From contig NZ_JAGFWR010000002.1 in NCBI RefSeq assembly GCF_017599305.1, forward strand, positions 372,001-436,000: 64,000 bases of DNA, read 5' to 3'. The stretch is from Micromonospora antibiotica (GTDB lineage: Bacteria > Actinomycetota > Actinomycetes > Mycobacteriales > Micromonosporaceae). The notes under the pieces were generated by a model. That model was not told the DNA's origin, searched no databases, and worked only from the letters and a program-made list of their open reading frames with translations. Positions 14,888-24,313 of the stretch are shown piece after piece. Within the stretch, counting starts at the first letter, position 1. Every line of letters begins with the position of its first letter. The position numbers and the translations under genes were made by a program.

Positions 14888-15433
14888 TCAGTCCGCCGTG
14901 TAGCCGTGCGTCACGATCCGCGCGGCGGTCTCCTCGTAACCCTCCCCCTCGGGGGCGAAGGTGCCCAGGCCGTCGACGTACCGGTTGAACATGCAGAACG
15001 CGGCGGCGATCAACACCGTGTCGTGGATCTCCAGGTCGGTGCCGCCCTCGGCGCGGGCCGCCTCGACCAGCTCGCTGGTGACCTGCCGGCCACCGGCCTG
15101 CACCGCCGCCGCGATCCGCAACAGGGCGCGCAGCTTCGCGCTGACCGGCGCGGTGTCCAGGTCGGCCCGCACCTGGTCGACCAGGGTCATCCCGGTGGGC
15201 AGCTGGGCGGCGGCGAACGCCGAGTGGGAGGCGCAGCAGAACCGGCACTCGTTGAGCCCCGAGACGTAGGCGGCGATCAGCTCCCGCTCACCCGGCGTCA
15301 ACGTCGGGTGCGGGGTGCGCAACAACACCTCGGCCAGCTCGTTCAGCGGCTTCGCGGTCTCCGGCCGGTACCGCATCGGCCCGGTGATCCCCGGGAACGC
15401 CTTCTCGTCGAGACCCAGATCGATGTGCGCCAC
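14888..15433 (-). CDS. Carboxymuconolactone decarboxylase/AhpD-like peroxidase-related protein
   Basis: 181 residues from the GTG at 15433, preceded by AGGGGG at 5 nt; a GTG two codons earlier (15439) is also possible. The family hallmark is ECRFCCASH, the C-x2-C-x3-H redox/active-site signature of AhpD-like proteins, in an all-helical context with a preceding LTPGERELIAAYVSGLN helix. Members of this group act as thiol-dependent peroxidase partners, often using the disulfide formed by the CxxC pair. It is a single gene with its own terminator. Confidence 0.85.
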   Translation of the reverse strand: MAHIDLGLDEKAFPGITGPMRYRPETAKPLNELAEVLLRTPHPTLTPGERELIAAYVSGLNECRFCCASHSAFAAAQLPTGMTLVDQVRADLDTAPVSAKLRALLRIAAAVQAGGRQVTSELVEAARAEGGTDLEIHDTVLIAAAFCMFNRYVDGLGTFAPEGEGYEETAARIVTHGYTAD

Positions 15434-15565
15434 CGGCACCCCCTGACTCGCCGGCCGCCCCGGCGGGCTGCCGTCGCACCAGGGTGCCAGCTCCGCGGCC
15501 CCCGATCATCTTCCGGAGTGCTCGACCGGACCGACCGGTGCCGACGGCGGCCCGACCGGAAGGGG

Positions 15566-15763
15566 TCAGCCGACCAGGAAGATCACCGCGAGCCAACCCA
15601 CCACGATGACGACCAACGCCACGGTCAGCACCCAGGTCGGCACCGTGTACTCGCCCCGGCGGTTGCGGGCGATCTCGTCGCGGATCTTCGCCCGGCGACG
15701 ATCGATCCAGTTGAGCCGCTGGGTGTCGCCGCTCTCGCGGTCGGCGGGTTCGGAAGTGTTCAT
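15566..15763 (-). CDS. Small single-TM protein downstream of pafA
   Basis: 65 residues from the ATG at 15763. The N-terminal half is charged (LNWIDRRRAKIRDEIARNRRGEYTVP), followed by one hydrophobic segment (about 43-64) ending in FLVG at the C-terminus, so it is probably a tail-anchored membrane protein. A TACGCT -10-like box lies 9 nt before the ATG, suggesting a nearly leaderless mRNA. Function unknown. Confidence 0.65.
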   Translation of the reverse strand: MNTSEPADRESGDTQRLNWIDRRRAKIRDEIARNRRGEYTVPTWVLTVALVVIVVGWLAVIFLVG

Positions 15764-15778
15764 CGCCCCGCCAGCGTA

Positions 15779-15820
15779 CCGGTGGGGTCGACGGTCGGTG
15801 CCGGCCGCCGACCCCACCGG
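15779..15820 (-). terminator. Hairpin directly after pafA
   Basis: A perfect 12-bp stem, arms 15779-15790 and 15809-15820, with an 18-nt loop, beginning 1 nt beyond the pafA stop. It is probably the pafA terminator. The -10-like box of the small membrane gene lies on its distal edge. Confidence 0.65.
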
Positions 15821-15821
15821 G

Positions 15822-17180
15822 TCACATGCTGGCGATCAGGCGTTCGACCCGCTCGTCGTACGCGCGGAACGGGTCCTTGCAGAGCACGGTGCGCTGCGCC
15901 TGGTCGTTGAGCTTCAGGTGCACCCAGTCGACGGTGAAGTCACGCCGCTTCTCCTGGGCGTGCCTGATGAACTCGCCGCGCAGCCGGGCCCGGGTGGTCT
16001 GCGGCGGCGTCTCCTTGGCCTCGAAGATCTCCGGGTCGGTGGCCACCCGGTCCACCTGACCGCGCCGCTCCAGCAGCCCGTACAGGCCCCGGCCCCGGCG
16101 CAGGTCGTGGTAGGCCAGGTCCATCTGCGCCACCCGGGGGTGCGACAGCGGCAGGTCGTGCTTGCGCTGGTAGCGCTCGATCAACCGGAGCTTGCTCACC
16201 CAGTCGATCTCCCGGGCCACCGGGTCGAGGTTGCCGTCCTCCACCGCGTTGAGCACCCGGCCCCACAGCTCCACCACCCGCTTGGCGGTCTGGTCGCCAC
16301 CGCGGCGCTCGACGAACTCGGTGGCCCGCGCCAGGTATTCCTGCTGGATCTCCAGCGCGCTGACCTCCTTGCCGGAGGCGAGCCGCACCTTGCGCCGGCC
16401 GGTGATGTCGTGTGACACCTCCCGGATGGCCCGGATCGGGTTCTCCAGCGACAGGTCACGCATCACCACGCCGGCCTCGATCATCCGCAGCACGATGTCG
16501 GCCGAGCCGACCTTGAGCAGCGTGGTGACCTCGTTCATGTTGGAGTCGCCGACGATGACGTGCAGCCGCCGGTAGCGCTCGGCGTCGGCGTGCGGCTCGT
16601 CGCGGGTGTTGATGATCGGCCGGCTGCGGGTGGTCGCCGAGGAGACGCCCTCCCAGATGTGCTCGGCCCGCTGGGACAGGCAGTAGACCGCCCCGCGCGG
16701 GGTCTGCAACACCTTGCCCGCCCCGCAGATCAGCTGCCGGGTGACCAGGAACGGGATGAGCACGTCGGCCAGCCGGCCGAACTCACCGTGCCGGGACACC
16801 AGGTAGTTCTCGTGGCAGCCGTACGAGTTGCCGGCCGAGTCGGTGTTGTTCTTGAACAGGTAGATCTCACCCGCGATGCCCTCGTCGTGCAGCCGCTTCT
16901 CCGCATCGACGAGCAGGCCCTCCAGGATCCGTTCACCGGCCCGGTCGTGGGCGACCAGGTCGGTGACCGAGTCGCACTCCGGAGTGGCGTACTCCGGGTG
17001 CGACCCGACGTCCAGGTAGAGCCGGGCCCCGTTGCGCAGGAACACGTTGCTCGACCGCCCCCAGGACACCACCCGACGAAACAGATACCGGGCGACCTCG
17101 TCGGGGGACAGCCGCCGCTGCCCGCGATAGGTGCAGGTGACGCCGTACTCGGTCTCGAGGCCGAAGATTCGCCGCTCCAT
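15822..17180 (-). CDS. pafA: Pup--protein ligase PafA
   Basis: 452 residues, the normal PafA length. It is colinear with mycobacterial PafA as I know it: [15 protein letters not shown] with catalytic Glu9, [13 protein letters not shown] with the second catalytic acid (Asp57), the [16 protein letters not shown] block, [13 protein letters not shown] and the C-terminal [16 protein letters not shown] and [11 protein letters not shown]. It ligates the C-terminal Glu of Pup to substrate lysines, using ATP, to mark them for the proteasome. It sits about 7 kb away from prcA with cell-surface sugar genes in between, whereas pafA commonly follows prcA directly. The mRNA looks leaderless. Confidence 0.97.
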   Translation of the reverse strand: MERRIFGLETEYGVTCTYRGQRRLSPDEVARYLFRRVVSWGRSSNVFLRNGARLYLDVGSHPEYATPECDSVTDLVAHDRAGERILEGLLVDAEKRLHDEGIAGEIYLFKNNTDSAGNSYGCHENYLVSRHGEFGRLADVLIPFLVTRQLICGAGKVLQTPRGAVYCLSQRAEHIWEGVSSATTRSRPIINTRDEPHADAERYRRLHVIVGDSNMNEVTTLLKVGSADIVLRMIEAGVVMRDLSLENPIRAIREVSHDITGRRKVRLASGKEVSALEIQQEYLARATEFVERRGGDQTAKRVVELWGRVLNAVEDGNLDPVAREIDWVSKLRLIERYQRKHDLPLSHPRVAQMDLAYHDLRRGRGLYGLLERRGQVDRVATDPEIFEAKETPPQTTRARLRGEFIRHAQEKRRDFTVDWVHLKLNDQAQRTVLCKDPFRAYDERVERLIASM

Positions 17181-17186
17181 GATGTG

Positions 17187-17192
17187 ACACTA
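17187..17192 (-). promoter_or_regulatory. Leaderless -10 box of pafA
   Basis: TAGTGT ends 6 nt before the pafA ATG (minus strand), so transcription should start at or beside the A of the ATG. There is no Shine-Dalgarno sequence. A weak TGACGA hexamer lies 18 nt further upstream. Confidence 0.55.
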
Positions 17193-17248
17193 GCCGCCCG
17201 GAGGGCAGGTTCGTCACTGTCACAGCACAGGTAGTGTGCTTCGGTCGC

Positions 17249-17872
17249 TCAGATCCCGTCCGAGTACGACATTCCGTCCGGCCCCAGCCCGGCCACGAAC
17301 GCCCGGCAGGCGGCATAGTCCGGCAGCGTCCCCGCCGCGCGGACCTGCGCCAACGTCGGCGCCGCCGCGTCGCGGGCGGACAGTTGCGGCACCTCGGCCG
17401 GCCACTCGATGCCCAACTCCGGGTCGAGCGGGTGCACGGCGTGTTCCCCGGTCGGGTTGTAGGTGGTCGAGCAGAGGTAGGTCAGGGTCGCGTCGTCGCT
17501 CAACGCGCAGAAACCGTGCCCCAGCCCCTCGGCCAGATAGACCGCCCGCCGGTCGGTGTCGTCCAACCGGACGCCCTCCCAGCGGCCGAAGGTCGGCGAA
17601 CCGGTGCGCAGGTCCACCACCACGTCGAGCACCGCGCCCCGGACGCAGGTGACGTACTTGGCCTGGCCGGGCGGGACGTCGGCGAAGTGGATGCCGCGCA
17701 CCACACCCCGGCCGGAGATGGACAGGTTGGCCTGGGCCAGCCGCAGCGGGTGCCCCACCGCCTCGGCGAGCTGGTCGAACCGGTACCACTCCATGAACAG
17801 GCCGCGCGGGTCACCGTGCTGCTGCGGGGTGACCTCCCAGGCGCCCTCGATGCTCAGCGGGCGAATCTTCAC
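17249..17872 (-). CDS. rfbC: dTDP-4-dehydrorhamnose 3,5-epimerase
   Basis: 207 residues from a GTG overlapping the rfbA stop by 4 nt. The RmlC cupin is clear: [11 protein letters not shown] at the N-terminus, RGVVRGIHF with catalytic His62, [27 protein letters not shown] and the active-site Tyr in [10 protein letters not shown]. It epimerises C3 and C5 of dTDP-4-keto-6-deoxyglucose in dTDP-L-rhamnose synthesis. Downstream on the same strand is pafA, which has its own promoter. Confidence 0.95.
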   Translation of the reverse strand: MKIRPLSIEGAWEVTPQQHGDPRGLFMEWYRFDQLAEAVGHPLRLAQANLSISGRGVVRGIHFADVPPGQAKYVTCVRGAVLDVVVDLRTGSPTFGRWEGVRLDDTDRRAVYLAEGLGHGFCALSDDATLTYLCSTTYNPTGEHAVHPLDPELGIEWPAEVPQLSARDAAAPTLAQVRAAGTLPDYAACRAFVAGLGPDGMSYSDGI

Positions 17873-18786
17873 CGCACCCCCTCCGTTACCGACTGGGCCG
17901 CGCGCAGCACCGCCTCGTCGTGCTTGTCGGCCAGCAGGCCCAGCAGGTAGTCACCGTAGCCGCTCTTGGTCAGCGGCTCGGCCAGGGCGCGCAGCTGCTC
18001 GTCGTCGAGCAGGCCGGCCCGCCAGCAGACCTCCTCGACGCAGCCGATCTTCATGCCCTGCCGTTCCTCGATCACCCGGACGAACTCGCCGGCCTGCATC
18101 ATCGAGGTGAAGGTGCCGGTGTCCAGCCAGGCGGTGCCCCGGTCCAGCACGGTCACCGACAGCTCACCGGCCCGCCGGTACGCCTCGTTGACCGCGGTGA
18201 TCTCCAACTCGCCCCGGGCGCTCGGGGTGAGGTTGCCGGCGATCTCGACCACCCGGTTGTCGTAGAAGTACAGGCCCGGCACCGCGTAGCGGGACTTCGG
18301 CCGGGCCGGCTTCTCCTCGATCGACAGCACCCGGCCGTCGGCGTCGAAGTCGACCACCCCGTACGCCTCGGGGTTGGCGACCGGGTAGGCGAAGACCCGC
18401 CCGCCGACCAGGTCGCCGTTGTCGGCCAGCTGCCGGCCGAGGCCGACGCCGTGGAAGATGTTGTCGCCCAGCACCAGCGCCACCGAGTCGTCGCCGATGA
18501 AGTCCGCGCCGAGCACGAACGCCTGCGCGATGCCGTCCGGGCGGGCCTGGGCGACGTACTCCAGCCGCAGCCCCCACTGGCTGCCGTCGCCGAGCAGCCG
18601 CTGGAACTGGTCCTGGTCCTCCGGGGTGGTGATCACCAGGATCTCCCGTACCCCGGACATCACCAGCGTCGACAGCGGGTAGTAGACCATCGGCTTGTCG
18701 AAGATCGGCATCAGTTGCTTGGACACCGCGCGGGTGATCGGCCACAGCCGGGACCCGGTGCCACCAGCGAGAAGGATTCCACGCAC
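17869..18786 (-). CDS. rfbA: Glucose-1-phosphate thymidylyltransferase
   Basis: 305 residues from a GTG at 18786. It carries the RmlA signature [16 protein letters not shown], the [17 protein letters not shown] block, the metal-binding VLGDNIFHG and the EEKP motif. It makes dTDP-glucose from dTTP and glucose-1-phosphate, the first step to dTDP-rhamnose. It forms a two-gene operon with rfbC, divergent from rfbB-rfbD across an 88-nt shared promoter region. A TAGGCT box lies 6 nt before its GTG. Confidence 0.96.
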   Translation of the reverse strand: MRGILLAGGTGSRLWPITRAVSKQLMPIFDKPMVYYPLSTLVMSGVREILVITTPEDQDQFQRLLGDGSQWGLRLEYVAQARPDGIAQAFVLGADFIGDDSVALVLGDNIFHGVGLGRQLADNGDLVGGRVFAYPVANPEAYGVVDFDADGRVLSIEEKPARPKSRYAVPGLYFYDNRVVEIAGNLTPSARGELEITAVNEAYRRAGELSVTVLDRGTAWLDTGTFTSMMQAGEFVRVIEERQGMKIGCVEEVCWRAGLLDDEQLRALAEPLTKSGYGDYLLGLLADKHDEAVLRAAQSVTEGVR

Positions 18787-18792
18787 CGGGGG

Positions 18793-18798
18793 AGCCTA
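18793..18798 (-). promoter_or_regulatory. Leaderless -10 box of rfbA
   Basis: TAGGCT on the minus strand with exactly 6 nt to the GTG of rfbA, the same geometry as at pafA and several other genes in the window. Confidence 0.55.
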
Positions 18799-18859
18799 CC
18801 GGGACCGGCGCGAACCGGACACCGGGGTCACGGTCCCCGGGTCGGCGGGCCGATGCGCG

Positions 18860-18865
18860 TACACT
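18860..18865 (+). promoter_or_regulatory. -10 box of rfbB
   Basis: TACACT lies 9 nt before the rfbB GTG (18875), leaving at most a few bases of 5' leader. No Shine-Dalgarno sequence is present. Confidence 0.45.
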
Positions 18866-18874
18866 TCCGTCCCC

Positions 18875-19876
18875 GTGAGGATTCTCGTCACCGGCGGAGC
18901 CGGATTCATCGGGTCGGAGTACGTACGGATGCTGCTGGGTGTGCCCGGCGGTGACGCGTCCGGCGTGCCCGCGGTCGAACCCGCGACGGTGACCGTGCTG
19001 GACAAGCTGACCTACTCCGGCAACCTGGACAACCTCGCCCCGGTGCGCGAGGACCCCCGGCTGCGGTTCGTCCGGGGCGACATCTGCGACCCGGCGACGG
19101 TCGACGAGGTCGTCGCCGGCCAGGACGTGATCGTGCACTTCGCCGCCGAGTCGCACGTCGACCGGTCGATCGCCGGGGCCGCCCCGTTCGTCACCACCAA
19201 CGTGCTGGGCACCCAGACCCTGCTGGACGCCGCGCTGCGGCACGGCACCGGCCGGTTCGTGCACGTCTCCACCGACGAGGTGTACGGCTCGATCGACTCC
19301 GGTTCCTGGACGGAGACCTGGCCGCTGGCCCCGAACTCGCCGTACTCGGCCTCGAAGGCCGGGTCCGACCTGCTGGCGCTGGCCTACCACCGGACCCACG
19401 GCATGGACGTGGTGGTGACCCGCTGCTCCAACAACTACGGGCCGTACCAGTTCCCGGAGAAGGTCGTCCCGCTGTTCGTGACCAACCTGCTCGACGGGGG
19501 CACGGTGCCGCTCTACGGCGACGGCGGCAACGTGCGTGACTGGCTGCACGTGCACGACCACTGCCGGGGCATCGCGATGGTGGCGCACGCCGGTCGCGCC
19601 GGTGAGGTCTACCACATCGGCGGCGGCACCGAGCTGAGCAACAAGGAGCTGACCGGGCGGCTGCTGGAGGCGTGCGACGCCGGCTGGGACCGGGTCGTCC
19701 CGGTGACCGACCGTAAGGGCCACGACCGCCGCTACTCGCTCGACATCAGCAAGATCAACACCGAGCTGGGGTACGCCCCGAGCATCGGCCTCGACGAGGG
19801 CCTGGCCCAGACCGTCGCCTGGTACCGGGACAACCGGGCCTGGTGGGAGCCGTTGAAGACGGCACCGGCCGCATGA
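18875..19876 (+). CDS. rfbB: dTDP-glucose 4,6-dehydratase
   Basis: 333 residues from the GTG at 18875 (VRILVTGGAGFIGSEYVR). It is an extended short-chain dehydrogenase: GGAGFIG NAD loop, DKLTYSGNLDNL typical of RmlB, STDEVYGSI, the YSASK catalytic Tyr-Lys pair and TRCSNNYGPYQFPEK. It converts dTDP-glucose to dTDP-4-keto-6-deoxyglucose. Its stop overlaps the rfbD start (ATGA), and a string of overlapping genes follows. Confidence 0.96.
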   Translation: MRILVTGGAGFIGSEYVRMLLGVPGGDASGVPAVEPATVTVLDKLTYSGNLDNLAPVREDPRLRFVRGDICDPATVDEVVAGQDVIVHFAAESHVDRSIAGAAPFVTTNVLGTQTLLDAALRHGTGRFVHVSTDEVYGSIDSGSWTETWPLAPNSPYSASKAGSDLLALAYHRTHGMDVVVTRCSNNYGPYQFPEKVVPLFVTNLLDGGTVPLYGDGGNVRDWLHVHDHCRGIAMVAHAGRAGEVYHIGGGTELSNKELTGRLLEACDAGWDRVVPVTDRKGHDRRYSLDISKINTELGYAPSIGLDEGLAQTVAWYRDNRAWWEPLKTAPAA

Positions 19877-20760
19877 CCCGGGTCCTCGTCACCGGTGCCG
19901 GCGGCATGCTCGGCCGGGACCTGCTCACCGTGCTGGCCACCCGCGGCGACCTCAAGGTGACCGCCGCCACCCGCACCGACCTCGACATCACCGACGCCGA
20001 GGCGGTCCGGGCCGCGGTCGCCGGGCACGACGTGGTGTTCAACGCCGCCGCGTGGACCGACGTCGACGGCGCGGAACGGGACGAGGCGGCGGCCACCGCG
20101 ATCAACGGCGGCGGGGTGGCCCACCTGGCCCGCGCCTGCGCCGGGCACGGCGCGCGGCTGCTGCACGTCTCCACCGACTACGTCTTCGCCGGCGACGCCG
20201 ACACCCCGTACGCCGAGGACGCCCCCACCGACCCGATCAACGCGTACGGCCGCAGCAAGCTCGCCGGGGAGCGGGCCGTGGTCCGATTCCTCCCCGAAAC
20301 CGGCTACCTGGTGCGGACCGCCTGGCTCTACGGGGCACACGGGCGCAACTTCGTCACCACCATGCTCGGCCTGGCCGCCACCCGGGAACACCTCGACGTG
20401 GTCGACGACCAGCACGGCCAACCCACCTGGTCGTACGCGCTGGCCACCCGGCTGGTCGCACTCGCCGACGCGGCCCTGGCCGACCGGGCCCCCGCCGGGA
20501 CCTACCACGGCACCTGCACCGGCCAGACCACCTGGTACGGGCTGGCCCGCGCCGCCTTCACGCTGGCCGGGCTCGACCCCGACCGGGTCCGACCCACCAC
20601 CAGCGACCGGTTTCCGCGTCCGGCCGCGCGACCCGCGTACAGTGTGCTAGGGCACGACCGGTGGGCCGAGGCCGGCCTGCCCCCGCTGCCGGACTGGCAC
20701 GACGCGCTGTCCGACGCCTTCGCCTCCCCGACTGCACCCACCCCGTGGAAGGTCGCATGA
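19873..20760 (+). CDS. rfbD: dTDP-4-dehydrorhamnose reductase
   Basis: 295 residues. The start is the ATG at 19873, in the ATGA overlap with rfbB. RmlD features: VLVTGAGGMLGRDL, a DLDITD segment, FNAAAWTDVDGAE, HVSTDYVFAGD and the Tyr-Lys pair in NAYGRSKLAGE. It performs the last, NAD(P)H-dependent step to dTDP-L-rhamnose, the precursor for the rhamnosyl linker of the cell wall and other surface glycans. Confidence 0.94.
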   Translation: MTRVLVTGAGGMLGRDLLTVLATRGDLKVTAATRTDLDITDAEAVRAAVAGHDVVFNAAAWTDVDGAERDEAAATAINGGGVAHLARACAGHGARLLHVSTDYVFAGDADTPYAEDAPTDPINAYGRSKLAGERAVVRFLPETGYLVRTAWLYGAHGRNFVTTMLGLAATREHLDVVDDQHGQPTWSYALATRLVALADAALADRAPAGTYHGTCTGQTTWYGLARAAFTLAGLDPDRVRPTTSDRFPRPAARPAYSVLGHDRWAEAGLPPLPDWHDALSDAFASPTAPTPWKVA

Positions 20761-21164
20761 AGCTCACCCTCGTCACCGGTCTGACCGGCCTGATCCTGCT
20801 CGCCACCATCGTCGAGCTGCTGCGCCGCCGGCAGCTCCGCGAGAAGTACGGCATGCTCTGGCTCGGCGTGCTGGTCATCGTCATCCCGTTGTCGCTGTTC
20901 CCCCGGCTGCTCGACAACGTGGCCGGCTTCTTCGGCGTGGTCTCCGGCGTCAGCCTCGTGCTGTTCCTCGGCATCGTCTTCCTGCTGCTGGTCTGCGTGC
21001 ACCTGAGCTGGGAGGTCAGCGCGCTGGAGGAGGAGACCCGCACCCTGGCCGAGGACTTCGCCCTGCTCCGCGCGCAGATCGACGCGGAACGCGCCGCCCG
21101 GCTCGCCCAGGACGCGCAGCTCACCGCAGCCAACCGAGACGAACTGGTGTCCCACGATGGTTAA
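20757..21164 (+). CDS. DUF2304 small membrane protein
   Basis: 135 residues; the ATG overlaps the rfbD stop by 4 nt. Three hydrophobic segments (about 5-22, 35-53 and 63-83), the second in MLWLGVLVIVIPLSLFPRLLD, and a C-terminal coiled-coil tail (LSWEVSALEEETRTLAEDFALLR...) match the DUF2304 family. This family is regularly encoded beside a DPM1-like GT2 glycosyltransferase, as here, and probably anchors or assists it. Confidence 0.85.
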   Translation: MKLTLVTGLTGLILLATIVELLRRRQLREKYGMLWLGVLVIVIPLSLFPRLLDNVAGFFGVVSGVSLVLFLGIVFLLLVCVHLSWEVSALEEETRTLAEDFALLRAQIDAERAARLAQDAQLTAANRDELVSHDG

Positions 21165-21858
21165 CGGCAAGCGTGTCCTGATCATCATCCCGGCGCTCAA
21201 CGAGTCCGGGTCGATCGCCGACGTGGTCGGCGAGGTCCGGGGCGAACTGCCCGGCGTCGACGTGCTGGTGGTCGACGACGGCTCCACCGACCGTACCGCC
21301 GCCGTGGCCGCCGCCGCCGGGGCCCGGGTCGCGAAGCTGCCGTACAACCTCGGGGTGGGCGGGGCGATGCGGCTCGGCTACCGCTACGCCCGGGACAACG
21401 ACTACGACGTGGCGATCCAGATCGACGCCGACGGCCAGCACGACCCCCGGTACGTGCCCAAGCTGGTCGACCTGCTCGACGACAACGACCTGGTCATCGG
21501 TGCCCGGTTCGCCGGCGAGGGCGACTACTCGGTGCGCGGGCCCCGCCGCTGGGCGATGGTCATGCTGTCCGGGGTGCTCTCCCGGGTGGCCAAGACCCGG
21601 CTGACCGACACCACGTCCGGGTTCCGGGCCGCCAACCGGCGGGTCATCGAGATGTTCGCCGGCTGGTACCCGGCGGAGTACCTCGGCGACACGGTGGAGA
21701 CCCTGGTGCACACCGCCCGGCGCGGCTACCGCATCCGTCAGGTGCCGGTGGCCATGCGCAAACGGATGGCCGGCACCCCCAGCCACTCCCCCGCCAAGGC
21801 GATGATCTACCTGGGTCGGGCCTTCGCGGTGCTCACGCTGGCGCTCATCCGCCGGTGA
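21157..21858 (+). CDS. DPM1-like GT2 glycosyltransferase
   Basis: 233 residues, 8-nt overlap with the DUF2304 gene. It has the GT-A start (IIIPALNESGSI), VVDDGSTDRT, the IDADGQHDPRY DxD metal motif and a GARFAGEGDY segment. There is no large TM domain, only a slightly hydrophobic C-terminus. It likely makes a polyprenyl-phosphate sugar or elongates a surface glycan. Acceptor and sugar cannot be told from sequence. Confidence 0.88.
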   Translation: MVNGKRVLIIIPALNESGSIADVVGEVRGELPGVDVLVVDDGSTDRTAAVAAAAGARVAKLPYNLGVGGAMRLGYRYARDNDYDVAIQIDADGQHDPRYVPKLVDLLDDNDLVIGARFAGEGDYSVRGPRRWAMVMLSGVLSRVAKTRLTDTTSGFRAANRRVIEMFAGWYPAEYLGDTVETLVHTARRGYRIRQVPVAMRKRMAGTPSHSPAKAMIYLGRAFAVLTLALIRR

Positions 21859-23168
21859 TGCGGCGGCTGCTCCATCTCGTCCCGCCCGGCACCGTCGCCG
21901 TCGGAGGCGGGCTCGCCCTGCTCGGGCTCGCCTCCTACGTGCACCTCGCGGTCGCCGGACACGCCCTCGACCGCGCCGACTACTCCTCACTGTCGGTGCT
22001 CTGGTCGATCGTGTTCACCCTCGGCATCGGCGTGTTCATCCCCGTCGAGCAGGAGGTGGCCCGGGTCGTCGCCGCCCGCCGCAGCCAGGGGCTGCCCCCC
22101 GGCCCGGTGCTGGCCCGGGGAGCCACCGTCGCCGCCGCCGTGCTGGCGGTGCTGGTCGTGGCCACCCTCGTCGGCCGCCAGGCGCTCACCGACCGGCTCT
22201 TCGCCGGCGACGACACGATGGTCGCCGTGCTGATCGGCGCGCTGGTCGCGATGGCCGTGGCGTACACCACCCGGGGTGTGCTGTCCGGCCTGCAACTCTT
22301 CCCCTGGTACGGCACCCAGCTCGGCGTCGACGGCGGGGTGCGCATCGCGCTGGTCGCCGGCCTCGGCGTCAGCGGCGTCACGGACCCGGTCTGGTACGGC
22401 GCGGTGCTGGTCGTCGCCCCGCTGCTGTCGGTGCTGGTGACCCTCCCGCCGGTGCTGCGGGCCGTCGGCGGCGGCCTCCCGGTGGCCTGGGGCACCCTGC
22501 TGCGCGGCCTCGGCCTGCTCACCGTCTCCAGCCTGCTCTCCCAGGTCGTGGTCAACATCGGCGTGATCAACGTCCGGCTGCTCGACCCGGCCGACGTGGC
22601 GACCGCCGGTGCGCTGCTCTCCGCCCTGGTGCTGGTCCGGATCCCGCTGTTCGTCTTCGGCTCGATGCAGGCGTCGCTGCTGCCCGGCCTGGCCACCACC
22701 GCCACCACCGGCGACGTGGCCGCTTTCCACCGCCTGCTGCGCCGGGCGCTCGGCGTGGTCACCGCCCTCGGTGTCGCCGGGGCGGTCGGCGCGGTGGCGC
22801 TCGGCCCGTGGCTGGTGCACCGGCTCTTCGACGCCCCCGGCGTGCTCGGCCACGGCGACTTCGCCTGGCTGGCCGTCGGCACCCTCGCCTACCTGTGGGC
22901 GATGGTGCTCGGGCAGGCGCTGCTCGCCCTCGACCGGCACCGCGCCCAGGCCGTGTCGTGGACGATCGGGGTGACCGCCCTGCTCGCCGTCACGGCCGTC
23001 CCGGCCCCCGTCGCGCTCCGCGTCGAACTGGCCTACGCCGTCGGTTCCGTCGTGGTGGCCGCCACCATGGCCGTCCTGCTGCTGCGCCGGGGTGCCCGCC
23101 CGGCCACCCCCACCCCCGGCCGGCCGCTCGACGACGTGGTGGCCACCGGCGTCTCCGGAGGTCTGTAG
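21855..23168 (+). CDS. Multi-TM flippase-like protein (polysaccharide biosynthesis type)
   Basis: 437 residues with about 12 hydrophobic segments. The GTG at 21855 (GTGA overlap) or the ATG in the next codon can start it. The arrangement resembles Wzx/MATE-type lipid-linked oligosaccharide flippases: no soluble domain, PVEQEVARVVAARRSQG in an early loop, and a short cytoplasmic tail. In this operon it would carry lipid-linked sugars across the membrane. Confidence 0.75.
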   Translation: MMRRLLHLVPPGTVAVGGGLALLGLASYVHLAVAGHALDRADYSSLSVLWSIVFTLGIGVFIPVEQEVARVVAARRSQGLPPGPVLARGATVAAAVLAVLVVATLVGRQALTDRLFAGDDTMVAVLIGALVAMAVAYTTRGVLSGLQLFPWYGTQLGVDGGVRIALVAGLGVSGVTDPVWYGAVLVVAPLLSVLVTLPPVLRAVGGGLPVAWGTLLRGLGLLTVSSLLSQVVVNIGVINVRLLDPADVATAGALLSALVLVRIPLFVFGSMQASLLPGLATTATTGDVAAFHRLLRRALGVVTALGVAGAVGAVALGPWLVHRLFDAPGVLGHGDFAWLAVGTLAYLWAMVLGQALLALDRHRAQAVSWTIGVTALLAVTAVPAPVALRVELAYAVGSVVVAATMAVLLLRRGARPATPTPGRPLDDVVATGVSGGL

Positions 23169-24197
23169 ATGTCCCGCCCCCAGGTGTCCGCGGTGATGCT
23201 CGCCTACGGTGCCGAGCCCTACCTGGTCGACGCCGCCCGCGCCGTGCTGGCCAGCACCGACGTCGAGATCGAGCTGATCGTGGTCGACAACGGCTGCACC
23301 GGTGACGGCATCGACGTGGTCAAGGGCTTCGCCGGGGTACGGGTGGTCCGGCCGGAGGAGAACACCGGCTACTCCGGCGGCTGCCGGGTCGGCGCCGCCG
23401 AGGCCACCGGTGAGTGGCTGGCCTTCGTCAACTCCGACGCCGTCGTCGCCCCCGACGCGCTGGCCCGGACGGTGGCGGTGGCCGGTGAGCCGGGCGTGGG
23501 CGCGGTGATGGCCTCGATCCGGCTCGCCGAGAACCCCGACCTGATCAACACCTCCGGCAACCCGCTGCACTACATCGGGCTGTCCTGGGCCGGCGGCAAC
23601 GGCCAGCCCGCCAGCGCGCACGCCCGGCGGACCACGGTCCCGTCGATCAGCGGCTGCTGCTTCGTGATCAACCGGGCGCTCTGGCGGGAGCTGGACGGCT
23701 TCGCCGCCGAGTACTTCGCCTACCACGAGGACACCGAGATCAGCCTGCGGTTGTGGCAGCGCGGACTACGCCAGGAGTACGTCCCGGACGCCGTGGTGGT
23801 GCACCACTACGAGTTCTCCCGCAACAAGCTCAAGCACTACCTGCTGGAACGCAACCGCCTGATCTCGCTGCTCACCGCGTACGAGACGCGGACGCTGGTG
23901 GTGCTCGCGCCGATGCTGCTGCTGACCGAGGCGGCGATGCTGGTGGCCGCGCTGCTCGGCGGCTGGAGCCGGGAGAAGGCGCGCGGTTGGGGTTGGCTGT
24001 GGACCAACCGGGCCTGGGTGCGGGCCCGGCGTCGCCAGCTCCAGCAGGAGCGGATGGTCCCCGACGGCGTCATCGCCGAGCTGATGACCGCCAAGGTCGA
24101 CCCGTCGAACGTCGAGTCGCCGCCCGGGATGAGCATCTTCAACGTCATCGCCGCTGGCTACTGGGCCCTGGCCAGGCCGCTGCTGCGCAGGGCCTGA
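23169..24197 (+). CDS. GT2 glycosyltransferase (rhamnosyltransferase-like)
   Basis: 342 residues beginning MSRPQVSAVMLAYGAE, directly after the flippase stop. GT-A motifs: VVDNGCTGDG, GYSGGCRVGAAEATGEWLAFVNSDAVV (DxD-like NSD), and the EYFAYHEDTEISLRLWQRGLR block containing the ED motif characteristic of WbbL-like rhamnosyltransferases. A C-terminal hydrophobic segment follows. With the rfb genes upstream it probably transfers rhamnose to a lipid-linked acceptor. Last gene of its operon. Confidence 0.85.
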   Translation: MSRPQVSAVMLAYGAEPYLVDAARAVLASTDVEIELIVVDNGCTGDGIDVVKGFAGVRVVRPEENTGYSGGCRVGAAEATGEWLAFVNSDAVVAPDALARTVAVAGEPGVGAVMASIRLAENPDLINTSGNPLHYIGLSWAGGNGQPASAHARRTTVPSISGCCFVINRALWRELDGFAAEYFAYHEDTEISLRLWQRGLRQEYVPDAVVVHHYEFSRNKLKHYLLERNRLISLLTAYETRTLVVLAPMLLLTEAAMLVAALLGGWSREKARGWGWLWTNRAWVRARRRQLQQERMVPDGVIAELMTAKVDPSNVESPPGMSIFNVIAAGYWALARPLLRRA

Positions 24198-24265
24198 CCG
24201 TCACGCCGCCGCCGTGCCGCAGGGCACCGGCGGCGGGTGGGTCGACCCGGACTGCGGATGGCACC

Positions 24266-24307
24266 CACGCGTAGGGTCCGGGGTGTGCACCCCGGCCCCT
24301 ACGCGTG
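24266..24307. terminator. Bidirectional hairpin between the GT2 gene and prcA
   Basis: Two 20-nt arms (24266-24285 and 24288-24307) pair with a single mismatch around a 2-nt loop. It lies between convergent stops, 69 nt after the glycosyltransferase and 6 nt after the prcA stop, so it can serve both operons. Confidence 0.85.
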
Positions 24308-24313
24308 TCGCCG

